Source: Macquaria australasica (Eukaryota > Chordata > Actinopteri > Centrarchiformes > Percichthyidae). Taken from it: a stretch of 64,000 bases of DNA. A program made the position numbers and the translations under genes. The notes under the pieces were generated by a model. That model worked only from the letters and a program-made list of their open reading frames with translations, ran no database searches and was not told the DNA's origin. How positions within the stretch are numbered: the first letter of the stretch is position 1; the number at the start of each line of letters is the position of its first letter. Positions 12,701-25,600 of this stretch are shown here, one piece after another. Location: contig SEMN01000587.1 in the NCBI GenBank assembly GCA_005408345.1, positions 62,001-126,000 on the forward strand, given 5' to 3'.

Positions 12701-15700
12701 GCATGGCTTTGGGAAACATGTACTCACGACCTCCACCAAGAATGACCTGGATCAAGAGACATGGTGACAGTTTATATATCTTTCATACTCTATACAATTT
12801 AAGCTTTTAGCAGATTCTCTAATCCAGAATGATGTCCCTACTATGCCCCTGGACTTCCCCTTCGGTTTACTCTGCATTTATGTAAAACACTTTATCTACA
12901 GGTTGAGGGATTTATTAGCACAGTAGTGCTGAACAATGTTTGGGATGTTGGTTTAGGCACATTGTATTGCAAGGTAATCATCAAGTCCCATGTTGTCTGG
13001 CAATAATCAAATTGTTATATGGCTCCCTAATAATGATTAGGTTAATTATACAATATGTCTATGGATATTATTTGTCATCGAGGTTATACAAAACCAAGAA
13101 GTGGTAAATCAAAAAAACTAGACTTGCAGTTTGGTCTAATCACTTATCTGAGGCATCATTTTCTGACTAAAGAGGCTGTACATGCTCAGATGTATAGCCA
13201 CAGGTAGCAATTCCATTGAGTGGGTGCTCTAGTGTTTTGCTAGTCCTTTACATTAAGGCTTACATTTATCTCTGTGTTGTGAACCAGCTGGTAAGCAATG
13301 TCACGGCAGCCATTTTGGATAGCCTCAGTGGTGAGGTCAGAGTCAGCATACCAGCCTCGGTCGGCAATGTGAGCGTAGTTTGCACCAGGAGAGGCATGCT
13401 GCACTCTGGTTGAAGTGACAATTCCCACTGATTTTCCTGAAACACACAGAGCAGCTTTGGTCATTATGTGGACATAATTTTCATACTGTACACATTGACA
13501 TGGATATATACACTTTTGAGACAAGATTATTAGTTATTCAAACCATATTAAAGCCAGATTTTATCCATGGCAGATGCAAAGTCTTTTAATTCAATGTTTT
13601 GTGGACAACATGCAAATTCCACTTCAGATGTACTGTATATTAATTTTGTATTTTGATCAGGAGCCAGGTCCACACTGTAAACTGTTGTGTAAATCATTTT
13701 AGTTGAAAGAATATTTGATGGTGCTTTCAAATTACATTTAGGGCAAGGTAAAAAGGACAGATGTTGTGAGTGACAGCGACCCTAGATCAGCACAACATGT
13801 ACAAACCAGCATAAACGTATAGGAGAAGTACAGAGTAATACTGATCTGTCTGAGTAAACAGTGTCAGTTAGTAAGTCTAAGTCTAAATGAAACCACAACA
13901 AAGTAAAGCTGTGTGAACCTGAACCTACCTGCATTCTTGGCACGGTGCAGAACTGATGCGACTTCGTTCCCATAGGAAGCACTACAGTTGTACCTTGGGG
14001 TGGCAGCAGTGACACCCAGGGTGCCGTAGTTAGCCTTCACACCACATAAGTAAGCTGTGGCTGTGCCAGCACTGTCTGGCATCTGCTGGTCCACAGTGTA
14101 TGTCTGCAGGGGTCAAATATAATCAAACACATTAACATGAACATTGATCATCTCAGGCATTTAGCAGGTGTTTTTATCCACAGTGACTTCCACTGAGAGT
14201 TACAGTAGAATAAGACTGTATTGGACTAGACCTCAACTCATACAAGCAATACATTCTTGAATTTATGAACATTAACAAGTTAAAATTATTTGTCGGGTGT
14301 TAGTCTGTGTAATAAAAGACATTTTATTTGGGTGAGATAGCAGGTTCCAGTTCTGTGTTTTAATTTCACAATCATAGATTTGTGCCTACTAACTCCAACC
14401 TGAGCTAAAAATACTTTACTTGCCTAAACTTGACAAACAAATGCACCATTTCCATTTCGGGCTATCATCATACATGCAGTTAAAGGTGGAGGAATATAAT
14501 TTTCACATTATTAATGCTGACAACACTGTCTGCATTTCAGAATTCATTGACATATTATGAAATCTGATGGGATCGGCAGAAGTACAAGACTCACAACCGA
14601 GATAAATTGATAACTGGATACTTGTGGGATGATTATAATGACAGTCAATCAAACATCAAAATACACCCTGCTCATTTTAAAATCAGAACAGTTATATACC
14701 AGTAAGTGTATTGTCAGCTTGTTAGTGTGTTATGAAAGTAGAAGCAGCTCAGTCATGTATTGTACTTGGCAAATGAAAGCATTATTAAAGTTTACAAAGT
14801 ATTTCTGAACAACATGGGAGCTTCATGCCTGTGACACTGTCTCCTTGCCTTACAATAATGATTGATCAGTGTGCATTGTCTTTACATGACACTGAGTCGG
14901 TGCATGAGATTATTTTCAGATTTAAATGCAGACGTAGTATCTTCATTCAAACAGTTTAAATACACATTCATATGTAGCAGTCTGAATGTGTTGGTCAGTG
15001 GCCTGACCTTAGACAGCGCCAGGTGAGGGAAGGTATCCATAACCAGACTGGTCTCCTCCCCAGATTTTCCTGCCAACTGGCCTTTGAGGATCCGTGCAGC
15101 AGTCACTGTCGGTATCCCCATACCTGGAAGCAGGTGGAAACACACCTGAGTGTTAGATAACATCGACCAGGCAGGCACAGGGCTGCCTTTGTGCTCCATG
15201 AACCTCATAAGGCTCAGCTGATGTGAGAGTTTAAAGGGCGGCGAAAGACATCCGAGTTATTTACGATCACAAATGGTGGGCAATATGCAAAGCAAATATA
15301 GCAATATTCCACATTTTTCTCCTCTACAAACTTGATGATACGTTATTATATTTCATGAAAAATCCAGGGCATCTTTTTCAACATTCCTTGTCAGAGCTTG
15401 TCCTATCCTTGGGAATTTGCACTCACAGATTGTTCATTCCACCTTAGGAAGGTATTGCCACTGTGTCATTAATGCCAAGAACTTTGTTTTCATAAACATG
15501 CCACGTATGGGGTGATCAGATGTTACTGATCAATCCCAAACACTGATAAAATCTTAAATGTGCTGCTATCAGCATGTATGTGGGTTGGGGTGGAGGCAAC
15601 TGTAACCATAAATCCATAATGCATCTATAGATTTGGAGTAAACAGAAGTGAACAGCAGTAATTAGTTTATCTGTGTGCGAGGTCCATGGTCATGGCTATA

Positions 15701-17189
15701 TAACATTTCAGAAAATATCTGCCTTTATTTGGCTTTGTTACACGGGATATACAATTTCTTTTATTTTTTTCTTTTGTCCTAAATATAGTGGGAAAAGTTC
15801 ACTTTGCTCCATATTTGTTTTGATAATTGTTCACTTTACATCCACACAGTTTAATTACAAAAACAGAACTTTTAATGAGAAATAACTTTTTACATTGGAA
15901 ATCTGGTAACCATTCATCCTACCAGTTTAGAGATTTTAGAATTAAGGGGAATTTAATAGACGACCAGTTTCTACTTCAGCTATGCATCATGGACTTATTT
16001 GAACTCTTTGCAGTGGTTTATCTTTTTTGGTGTTCAGATCAGTTAAGGACACTTGAGGAGATAGCTACATGTGCAGTGTAGACTGTGGTTTAGCCTCAGT
16101 TCATTTTGCTATGCTTGGCTTTCCAAGCAGAAGTAAGTGCTGGTGATCAGATGTCAACATTCATCTCCTTCTACCCATAAACTCGTGCTTTTTGGGGTCA
16201 CATAGTGCATTTGGTTTGCATTGCATTCTCTCTCTCTCTTTGTGAACTACACCACAATGATGATGAGACTCACGCTTTCAAGCTCCAGTGGCTTCTTCTC
16301 ACACGAACAAATGAACTGAACTAAAGGGGAAAATGCTCCACAATTCAAAGAAACTACTTTAACTGTGGAAAGCTCCTTTCTCAGACTCACCGTCCCCGAG
16401 GAAGAGGATGAGGTTCTTGGCTTGGTGGAGATTAGGCTGAATATTCAGGGCAGTGTGAAGAGCCTGCCTCCCTTGGTTGTTCCAGTAGCTGGCGTGGAGC
16501 TCTTCCTCTATAAGCAAGAAACCGACATTATGATAGTGTCATCCACAACCAGAACTGTCTTATTAAATCTGCTTTTGTTTTTGTTTTGTATGAAATGCCA
16601 TAACATGTGTATAAACACCAATTCTTACATCCCTGTCAATTAGAATAAGAAATAAAATTAGCAAAATCATAGAGGCCAGGTAATTTTCCAATCATGCAGG
16701 AATAATCATATAAGGCAAAGATGCCATGGAAATGAATAAAAAATAAAAACAAAGAAGAGGCGGATTATGTGACCTTGCTCAGTCATAGCATTCTATTATC
16801 TGTTACATATAAAAATGGTTTATTAACTGGTGAATATTTTAGATCATGTATTTTTCTGCAGCATCAGTTGAGTCACATATTTCACCAAGAGACTAAAAAA
16901 AAAGGCACAGCCAGCCTATTTACAAAGTTTTGTTCTTGTCACGTATAACTTTTTTTCTTTCTTGGACTGACAGTTGATATGGTTGTGTACTGTAAGAACG
17001 GCATGTCTTTGTGTTGTCCTTGAATTCCAACGTGACATCTGAAAGAAAGCAGTGTTAGTTTCTGCAGATACCTAATGTTTGTCCAACAGCAGCAATGTGA
17101 AACAGATCCTTACCTGGAACAGACACCGTCCACTGCACTAAAATTAAAATTAATAATCCAGTAAAAAGGAGCATATCTTTGCTGGCCAT
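9739..17189 (-). CDS. alpi: Intestinal-type alkaline phosphatase, paralogue A (GPI-anchored), 11 coding exons
   Basis: Exons in gene order: 17114-17189, 16391-16507, 15008-15123, 13929-14103, 13264-13436, 12621-12746, 12390-12459, 11717-11851, 11090-11281, 10847-10963, 9739-10010, giving about 522 residues. The enzyme hydrolyses phosphate monoesters at the cell surface. Visible features are an N-terminal signal peptide (LLFTGLLILILVQW), metal-site LILFLGDG, nucleophile motif PDSAGTATAYLCGVKAN (Ser near 114), GRIDHGHH and TADHSH zinc ligands, the ligand segment ETHGIEDVA, and a hydrophobic GPI-attachment tail (QLLLLVGLLLLSLC). The exon 8/9 boundary is unusual. Keeping the conserved VEGGRID motif needs an AT donor and an AA acceptor; a canonical GT-AG join (11713-11851 with 11090-11280) would insert VEDNGRID and give 523 residues. 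The gene lies tandem to, and on the same strand as, paralogue B. The intestinal class is judged from motif likeness; the exact orthologue name is uncertain. Confidence 0.93.
14152..14215 (-). repeat. SINE-tail-like fragment in an intron of alkaline phosphatase A
   Basis: The segment reads CATTTAGCAGGTGTTTTTATCC followed by a GTGACTT-like block. This is a diverged antisense copy of the GGATAAAAGCNTCTGCTAAATG tail that ends many fish tRNA-derived SINEs. Only the tail region is recognisable. Confidence 0.5.
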
Positions 17190-17250
17190 GGTGTTGACTA
17201 TATTGTATGTGAATTTAAAAAAACTGAGTACAGGAGCACCTTGAGGTCCC

Positions 17251-17258
17251 TTTATAGC
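17251..17258 (-). promoter_or_regulatory. TATA box of alkaline phosphatase A
   Basis: On the minus strand the sequence reads GAGCTATAAAGGGA, a near-consensus TATA box about 62 bases upstream of the start codon. A transcription start near 17225 would leave a very short 5'UTR. A tissue-restricted promoter would be consistent but is inferred. Confidence 0.6.
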
Positions 17259-17310
17259 TCAGCCAGAGAGCAAAGGGCACATGGAGGAGCCTTTCAACGT
17301 GAGCTAGAGA

Positions 17311-17357
17311 ACACACACACATACACACGCGCACACACACACACACACACACACACA
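17311..17357. repeat. (CA)n microsatellite upstream of alkaline phosphatase A
   Basis: Nearly uninterrupted CA dinucleotides with a few AT and GC interruptions at the left end. It starts about 50 bases upstream of the TATA box of paralogue A. Confidence 0.9.
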
Positions 17358-19654
17358 GCACAAGAGCAAAGTCAATTAATTAAATTACACGTTGACATCT
17401 GAAAGAACTTCTCCAAATTTCTTTGAAGTATGTATGAAATATGTAGTGTGTGATTGAGGTGGCATGTGACAGGTGTTGTGCTGTCTCACATGAAAGTATT
17501 ACAGCATGGACAGAAAGTTTGCTGGGAATAACTTCACTCCTGGTGTAGACAGATACTGTTGAAGAATTTGGACTTCCTGTTCAAATGGAGGAACAGTGTT
17601 TTATGGTACCTTGCATATAGTATATTACCGTTTTACAACTCTCATATTTAAGCAGGCCAGAATTCAGCCAAAGTCTGCTTCGTTAAACAGTTTTCAAACA
17701 GAACAGCCGTTTTTTTTGAATTTGTGGCAAAATTAATTGTTAACATGTGAGTCTGTGCGTGTACAGGTGGGTCTGACTGAACATCTGCGTGATGTTTTTC
17801 AGCAGCGTGGTTAAAAACCCTCAGCACTCTTACACTGACTGGCCTTGGTTCAGACAGCCCATCACAAGTCACATAGTTTTTTGTCAGTATCAGCATTTGG
17901 ACATATAACAGCAAAGGATTTTATGAAAAGGACAAGGCCTCTGAAAGACAGAATTGACTGGCTATGGACAAATAAAATTGGAAGGAAATTTGCTTTCTCC
18001 AAAAGGTCGATACCATGGAATTTTCTATAACTGGGAATGTTTTCTTGAATGTTGTTACAGTGTGACATTGTTACAGAAAGGTCACAGGGGCGATCCTTAT
18101 ATAAGCTTTGTGACTGAAGTATCACTAAAGTGAATGAATTTATGTAAAAATGCACTTGATGTTTTTCTTGATGTATGTGCTTTAGTTTCCCTTTCTGTTT
18201 CTTACTTATTCTGTTGATGCCATGGTTACCTGATTGCGTTTTGCATGTTGTATGTTCATGTGGCAATTTGCTGTATTTCCAGGGTTTTTGGAAACTACCA
18301 ATGTGTCAGTACATCTCCCATCTGTGCTTGCATGACATATACTACAGCTGTACTCTAACTGATCCCATTACCGTTATATATTATAAATACGATTCCCTTG
18401 TGTCAAATGTTTGCTTGGCTTTTTTGTAATGTTTACAGTATACCTAACTGTGCCAAGCCCTCTGCAGTTTATTCTTAAATATTTTTTTCTATAGAAATCA
18501 GCAAGCCCTTTCCAGAAAATGTCACCAATATCAGTTGCTTTCTAGGAAATCTTCCATAGAATAAGGTGCTACCTAGAAGAATTGCTGTCAAATGAATTGG
18601 AGAATGGACTCACCAACAACAAGGAATTTTGTTCATCCTTCTTTAAGTAACATTTGCAAAAACACAGTATAAAAATACATTGACAATATTTGCTTACAAA
18701 ATACATTCATGTACAATCCAAATAGATTACATATCAAGTGACAGACAATCTGACAGAAAACAGATTTACTATTTGGAGCCAATGAGGTCGAGATACAAAC
18801 GTAATAAAAAAACTTAAAAGCTACCTATTTTCCACTCCTGAAAGAGGTACAGCATCTTTATGATTTTTGGTAAGGTCTGTTGGTGTCGCAGCTTGGCATC
18901 GCACGATGGCTCATAGTTCAGGTTTCCGATACTGTCATAAAGTCATTTATTCCATCTGGACAGTGATGATCATGTACATCAACAGCTGTGTGTCCTAAGT
19001 GTCCACAAGCTGAACAGTGAGCCCTCATCCTGCTGGCTTGTTTCAAGTTATTCTGGCTAAAGCCTCAGATGAATGTGTAACTAGTAAATTACACTTACTC
19101 CTTGAAAATGTTTGATAGCTCTGAGCGAGCAGAGTGCTAGCAGAGTTTGTATTTAACTTTAGAAAATAAGAAGAGGACAGAAAGCTAACTAACTAATGAA
19201 AGATCTAGTTAGTGCAAGTTAGTAGTCATATTGCAAGTACAGGTTTGAAATAGTCCTTATGAAGTAAATGCTGATGGCTCCACAATGGCAACACTTGCAT
19301 GGAGTGTTTCTTAAAGAACCGCTTGTGCATGTTTGCATATTTGCACGTCTCTAGCCTACGATGCCTGTCTGTTTGTTAGTTTGTATTTGAATAAGAGCTA
19401 CTACATGCATGTTTAAGCCTACACATTTTTGGTTCATGTGAATGCACATGTGTGATCAGGATGTAATGAGTATATTTCTGTTAAAACATACAGTACTGTA
19501 TTATGTTTATCCCTGCATTCTGACTCGCCGGCCTGTGTGCATACAGTGAATGTGTGTGCATGTACTCTATAAGAATGTTTAGTGCATTAAGTGTCTGTAT
19601 TACAGCATGCATACAATGTATTTGTGTGTGTGTTGATGTGTGCGTGTTTGGACG
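17358..19654. other. Intergenic spacer between the two alkaline phosphatase genes
   Basis: No exon with supported splice sites or family match was found on either strand. The part near 19.5 kb probably carries the 3'UTR of paralogue B. An AATAAA on the minus strand at 18946-18951 is one possible poly(A) signal. The short open frames here lack support. Confidence 0.5.
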
Positions 19655-22600
19655 TCATCTGAGCAACCAGAGGAGGCCAAGCAGGCCAAACAGGAGGCTC
19701 AGGGGTGTGTTCACACACCCGCTCGAGGTGTGGGTGTGGGGGTGAGGAGGGCAGTTTGTGTAGGGCTCTAAGCAGGCAGCGTAGGCCATGACATGTGCCA
19801 CGTAGTTCTGCTCCTTCACCCCGTGGAACAGGTGAGCCATTGGTCCTTTGGCGTAGATGGCCACATCCTCACCGCCATGCGTCTCAGCATCCAATGGGAC
19901 GGCAGCCTGCTGCATGTACTCCTCATCGTCTGGAGAGAAATGAGTGGAGAATGTAACCAAACACTGTTTTAGGCAACTATCTGCTTGGATCATCAACTGT
20001 TAGACTATGTCATCGTAGGTTAACCATGATGTCAATCCAGATTAACTTTATTCTTCACCCGCAACCCAGTAGACTATTTGAGACATTATAAATATCACTG
20101 TTTGCTCACAGCGCTGGACCATCCAAATAAAATGCACTTCACTAAAAATGGAATACTCTGCCTTTGCCACATTGACATTAAATGCCTTTAAGCACTGCTA
20201 TTACAAGAGATTGCACTGGATTCCCTTTGTTTGTCAGTTCAAATACCACCCACTCCAGCCTTTGAACACGATAGCTTTAAGATTACTTTCGCCTCATTGA
20301 TGTTTTTGTGACTGTTTTGCCCATGAAATGGTGTTTTGCAAATCTTCTGTAATTTACCTAATTAAACTTAATTACAACATTTTGAAAAATCCAGAAGGTA
20401 ATTTGAGTCCTTTTGAAAAAAATACAGCATTTACTGCCTGACCTTTCTAAAGTGAAGTGTACTGACAGATTACATCACTTTTTCCTTCCCAAAAACAAAC
20501 ATACAATGCTGGAAAACAAGGAGGACAGTAAAGTGTTTTTGAAGTTATTTGGCACACTCAAAAGACTCCTTTTGCAGTATTGTGGATTGATTGTTGCAAA
20601 AATCTGTTGGAAACCTTTATTCTCTTTGGCTAATCATACCTCTACTTCTCTAACAAATGTTGCAACAGTCTTCATCAGAATATGCTGACTTTTGCAGTGA
20701 TTCATATTTCTCCACATGGATACACAAAGTTTTAGAAATGAGTCCCTCACTTGTAATTGCATGTTTACCTTAGGTGCCAGATGAGTCTGCACTTTTGAGA
20801 CACACTTACTGGTTCCAAAAACATAAAGTGACGCCAGTCCATTCAAAAAGACAAAATTGGGGGGTTTAAATGGTCATCCCTCCCAGGATAGAAGTATTTC
20901 CACCTTCAAGTATACACACTCATGCAATGACTAAAGCGAATGGTGCAGAACAAGAGGAGGAGGTATTGGATCACTGCAGTCTAGTGTTCCACAACGAAAT
21001 ACAAATAGCTTTTTTAAGTACAGTTACATGTACACAGTGAGGCCTGTGCAGAGAACAGAACAGAAGATTGCCATAAATATCATATTTCATCTTTGCTTTC
21101 CAGAGAAAAACACGAGTCAGCTGTAACCACATCAGTTCACGCTGTCTGTACACACATCAGCACAGACAAGTGTCGCATCTGAAAGACATTAGTTTGTACT
21201 TACAGTAATCCACCATTGTGATGTTCCCTCTGGTTCCATTTATATGGACATAACCAGGGCCGTTGGCGTACAGGATGCTGGTGAAAGGCATTTTGTCATC
21301 GGCTTTCTTTGGTGCCAGACCTGAATGACAAATAATGGCAGAGAAGGTGGCTAATAAAACATTGGTCACAGTATCTTTTCACGTAGAGGCAAAAGGAGCA
21401 CACAGACTCACATGCACTTTACGACACAAAAAACATGCAAGTTACATAACCACAATCTTAAACATTATGTAATCACCTTCATATATGAATGTCTAAAAAC
21501 GAGTCAGTCTGGGCTAGTTCTACTATTTTCCACATATGGTTTGCATCTGAATACAAATCCACTTTGTTATTCTATTTTTGTCTTTCTGTACTTTGTAAAT
21601 TTCACGTTTCTGATTATGGTTTTCATGCTAATTTCAATCTGGACTGCGTTCAAGTTTTTGTGCTTTGAACCATACCAAAGATGGGATTCCCTCGGGGTGT
21701 GCTCCCACCAAAGGTGAAGACGTGGGAGTGGTCAGCAGTGACCACGGTGAGAGTATCGGATTCTCTGGTTAGCCGTGCAGCACGCTGAATTGCTCGGTCG
21801 AACATCACAGCTTCTGTCAGTGCCAGTTTGGCAATGCCGTCATGGTGGCCATGATCAATTCTCCCTCGTAACACAGAACAGCACAAAACTAATTTAGACT
21901 GGGCCCAAAACATCTGACAGTACAACTCCACAAGACTAATGTTAGCAGTAGCTAAATGGAAAATACCTATTTGATTATGCTATCTGTTGTTTTTGCCTTA
22001 CATTCTTCAAAAATAGGTCTTAGGTGCTGTTAGATAATCTATCATAAAGACCAAATTTTTCAAAAACTAAAGAATGAATCCCGTTTTACATTGACAGGCA
22101 GGTATTATTCAAATCTCCATCAGGTTAGAAATCTGATTTTAAGGGCCTAAGGGTCACAAAAGTCACTCAAAGTACAAATCATCATGACCATAATTCTTCA
22201 TTATGCTGATAATGACATGCTTGGTGCGATGTTAAATTAGAGGACTATTGCTATAGTACTCATCTTCCACAAACAGGAAGTATCCTTTGGGATTCTTGCT
22301 GAGGATTTGTATGGCTTTCTCTGTCATCTCCACAATGGAGGGGTCGCGTGTGTTGTTCCGGAAAACTTCAAATCTCATGTCCTTTGGCTCAAATAGACCT
22401 GAAACCACCAAAAAGAAGGAAAAATTATTTTAAAGGCGATGTAGAATTTTAAAAAAAATAACTGAAAGGTGATGAGTTAAATCTGAACTGGCAGAGCTAA
22501 AGAACAGAGTGAGAGAAAACAAAAGACTGAAGGCCAGGTGAAAGAGATAAGAGGAAAACTATTAAACAGGAGAATTGAAAACTACGTAGACTCACATAGT

Positions 22601-25600
22601 TATCTAGCTAACAAGCCTTGCTTGCATGCCTTGCTCCAAGCTGATTCCAAGATCATGAATGCCATTTATTCATAAATCAATTCCAATTACTGCATTTACA
22701 ATTTATATTTTGAGAAGTTGATAACAGTGGTTCTGCTTAGACATTCAACATGTCCAGACAAGCCATCTGATTGATAAAAAAACATGCTCCGATCATGCTA
22801 ATAATTCTTAAATAAGACTTAATTGCTGCCATTTGGGGAAGCCTGTTCTGTTTTCCTGTGACCTCTTATTTTAAATGCAGGAACACTATTAAATGTAGTA
22901 AAGATTTCAGACAGTACACATCCATTTGTAAGACATACATAAAAGTAAATTAACTATGCAAGACAATAACAATTCTGTTGCATTTGTGTTTCTGTCATAC
23001 GCATCATGACAGTAAGGAACGTGCCCTTTGGATTTTATAACTGTAGTTAGGGTTGATAATACCAGTTAACCGGGATTTATAGTGCACTGTTATGACTACT
23101 CTACATGGCTGTAAAGATGAAAGCTGACCTTACTGGAATCGTCTCTAAGCCAATGGGAAGGTTTCATAAGTTTATCTGTCAACACCTGAGTAATGTAGAC
23201 ACAGAGGTACAAATATTGCGCGTGTACATAATGTGTGTGTTGTGCATGCATTGTTATGTATTATGGGTTTTTTTTCTGCCTGTCCATCAGTCTTGTATGC
23301 CATGTTTATGGTGTCAGTGTGTGTTTTATATACTGCAGCAAATATGTACTGCATCTATACCCACCCATGAGCCGGTCAGTAGTTTTAACATTTATCTCGT
23401 CAAACTCCTTCCTGTGCCAAACATAGTGGGACTTCTTGTTCTGAAAAACAAACCATAGGACACATGAATCTGTGACTCGATTCTTAAAATATATGGAAAT
23501 ATCCAACAGCAATGTTTAATAATCCTACTGGTTTGGCCTTCAGCCACACGTCAATGAGGTTCCTCTTGTCTTTGCGGTCCCCTTTGCGAGAGTTGGAGGT
23601 AGGGTACTCAGGGTCCGGAGTGCCTTTGGGTGTCATGTACATCCTCCCTCCCCCGAGAATCACCTTAAAGGGACACCAGACAGAATGGAATCATTATATT
23701 TACAGTGGTAGCCTATGATGGTCATTATACTGCCCTAACAATAGAACAACAATGTTACATTTTCATATCTCGAAAATCAGTGGGATACTACCTACTGTTA
23801 CAATATCCTCTCAATGCCAAAGGGTTGTATTACATGAGGAAGATGGATATCGTTCAACTGGACTAAATCTAAATATAAGAGGAAGATGTATGCCTTGTAT
23901 AAACTCTAAGGTCCTCTTATGTTGTTCTTATGTGTTTATTATTCCCTGCACCTTGTCTCTCAGTCCTGTATTCTACAACTGGCTGGCAAATAAAATAAGT
24001 CATATATTAATAAAACCGTCATTTACTTCTGTTGTTATAGTAGCCTACATGCAGACTATTTCCAAACTGCTCCTTATCCATCTAAAAACAAAACAATCCT
24101 CAAAGGACATACTACTACTATTGTAGATTAGCACTATACTCTGTTTCACGTGTGCAGTGAGTCATATAAGATTAGTACAGTAAGTTACAGTACAGTATTT
24201 TTTAAAGTGAAATTGATCCAATTAATCAAATATATTTTTTTGGCAATTAAGTGGCAAACAGAATTGTTCTTACATACATCAATGTCAACGTTGGTGACCA
24301 GTTGGGTTGCAATGTCGACACAGCCCTGTCTGCGGGCGCTGGAAGGAAGATCTGCGTCACTGTACCAACTGCGGCTGACAGAGTGGGCATAAGCAGCGGC
24401 TGGGGAGGCATGCTGGACCCGGGTGGTGGTCACTACACCAACTGATTTACCTGGACAACACAGAGACACACCCAAATCAGAAATAAAACTATTAAGGCAA
24501 TCGCACACAATGTGAAAGAATTTTTTTTTTTTGTGACATTGGTACAAATTAACAACTAACAAATGACAGTGGGACCTTAATTATGCACATCGGAGGTTTA
24601 CTTATTCAAAATGTTCTCGGACATAGAGCTGCTCTGGAGGTAGAAATAAGGACACTGGCTCGGTCCTTAATGGTCCCAGTCTTGAAGCCATGGAGGGGCT
24701 AAGAGAGGCTCCAGTTAACCATATAGTGTATTGCTCTATAGAAAAGCTTGTTACCACAACATTGAATGAATGAAAAATGGAAATCACTGCTCTTTACACA
24801 TATTTTGTATTTTCATGCTTTCAGTGTTTGGCAGTCTAATTTCCAGTAATTCAATTAAAATGCTTGGAAGATACAGTATATAGGTATCTATACTACTGTA
24901 TCTATAGTACTGTATCTATAGTGCATGTAGTGCACTGACATAATGACACAGTATACATAGGCATAATAACACATAGCAAACCTAACACATACATCTTGCT
25001 GCTACACATAGTTAGTATAATATTTCTTATAATGGACACTAATGATCCCTCACACATGAATCATAAACATTGACTTTGGTCTTGACAAGTAAACAGACAG
25101 TTGCACACAAATGATAAACCGTATGCACATGATACACATGCAGGAAAGGGAACGCTGGTCAGTGTGAACTAATCTCTTGATTAGACATATTCTGAACATT
25201 GAACTATAACTCAGGTAGCAGGGAACATGCTTATCAGATGATTGTTTTATTCTTCATATCTTATTGCAAGGTAGAAGCGATCATTGCATATCTTGAGATA
25301 AGAATGTGATTCAAACCAGTTGACCTTTCCAATACACAGCACACCCACTACTTAGCCAAGCAATTTAGTGTCTTTACCTTGTGCTTTAGCCCGTCGTAAT
25401 ACTGAGTAGACCTCGTTACCGAAGGTGGTGTTACACTCGTAGGCCACTGCGTTAGCGCTGAGCCCTACTGTCTTAGCATTGGCCTTCACCCCACAGTGGT
25501 AGGCTGTTGCCGTGCTAGCGCTGTCTGCCACCTGCTTATCCACACTGTAGGTCTGTGGAGTAGAAACACAAACAACAATAAAGACAGGAAATAAACATAT

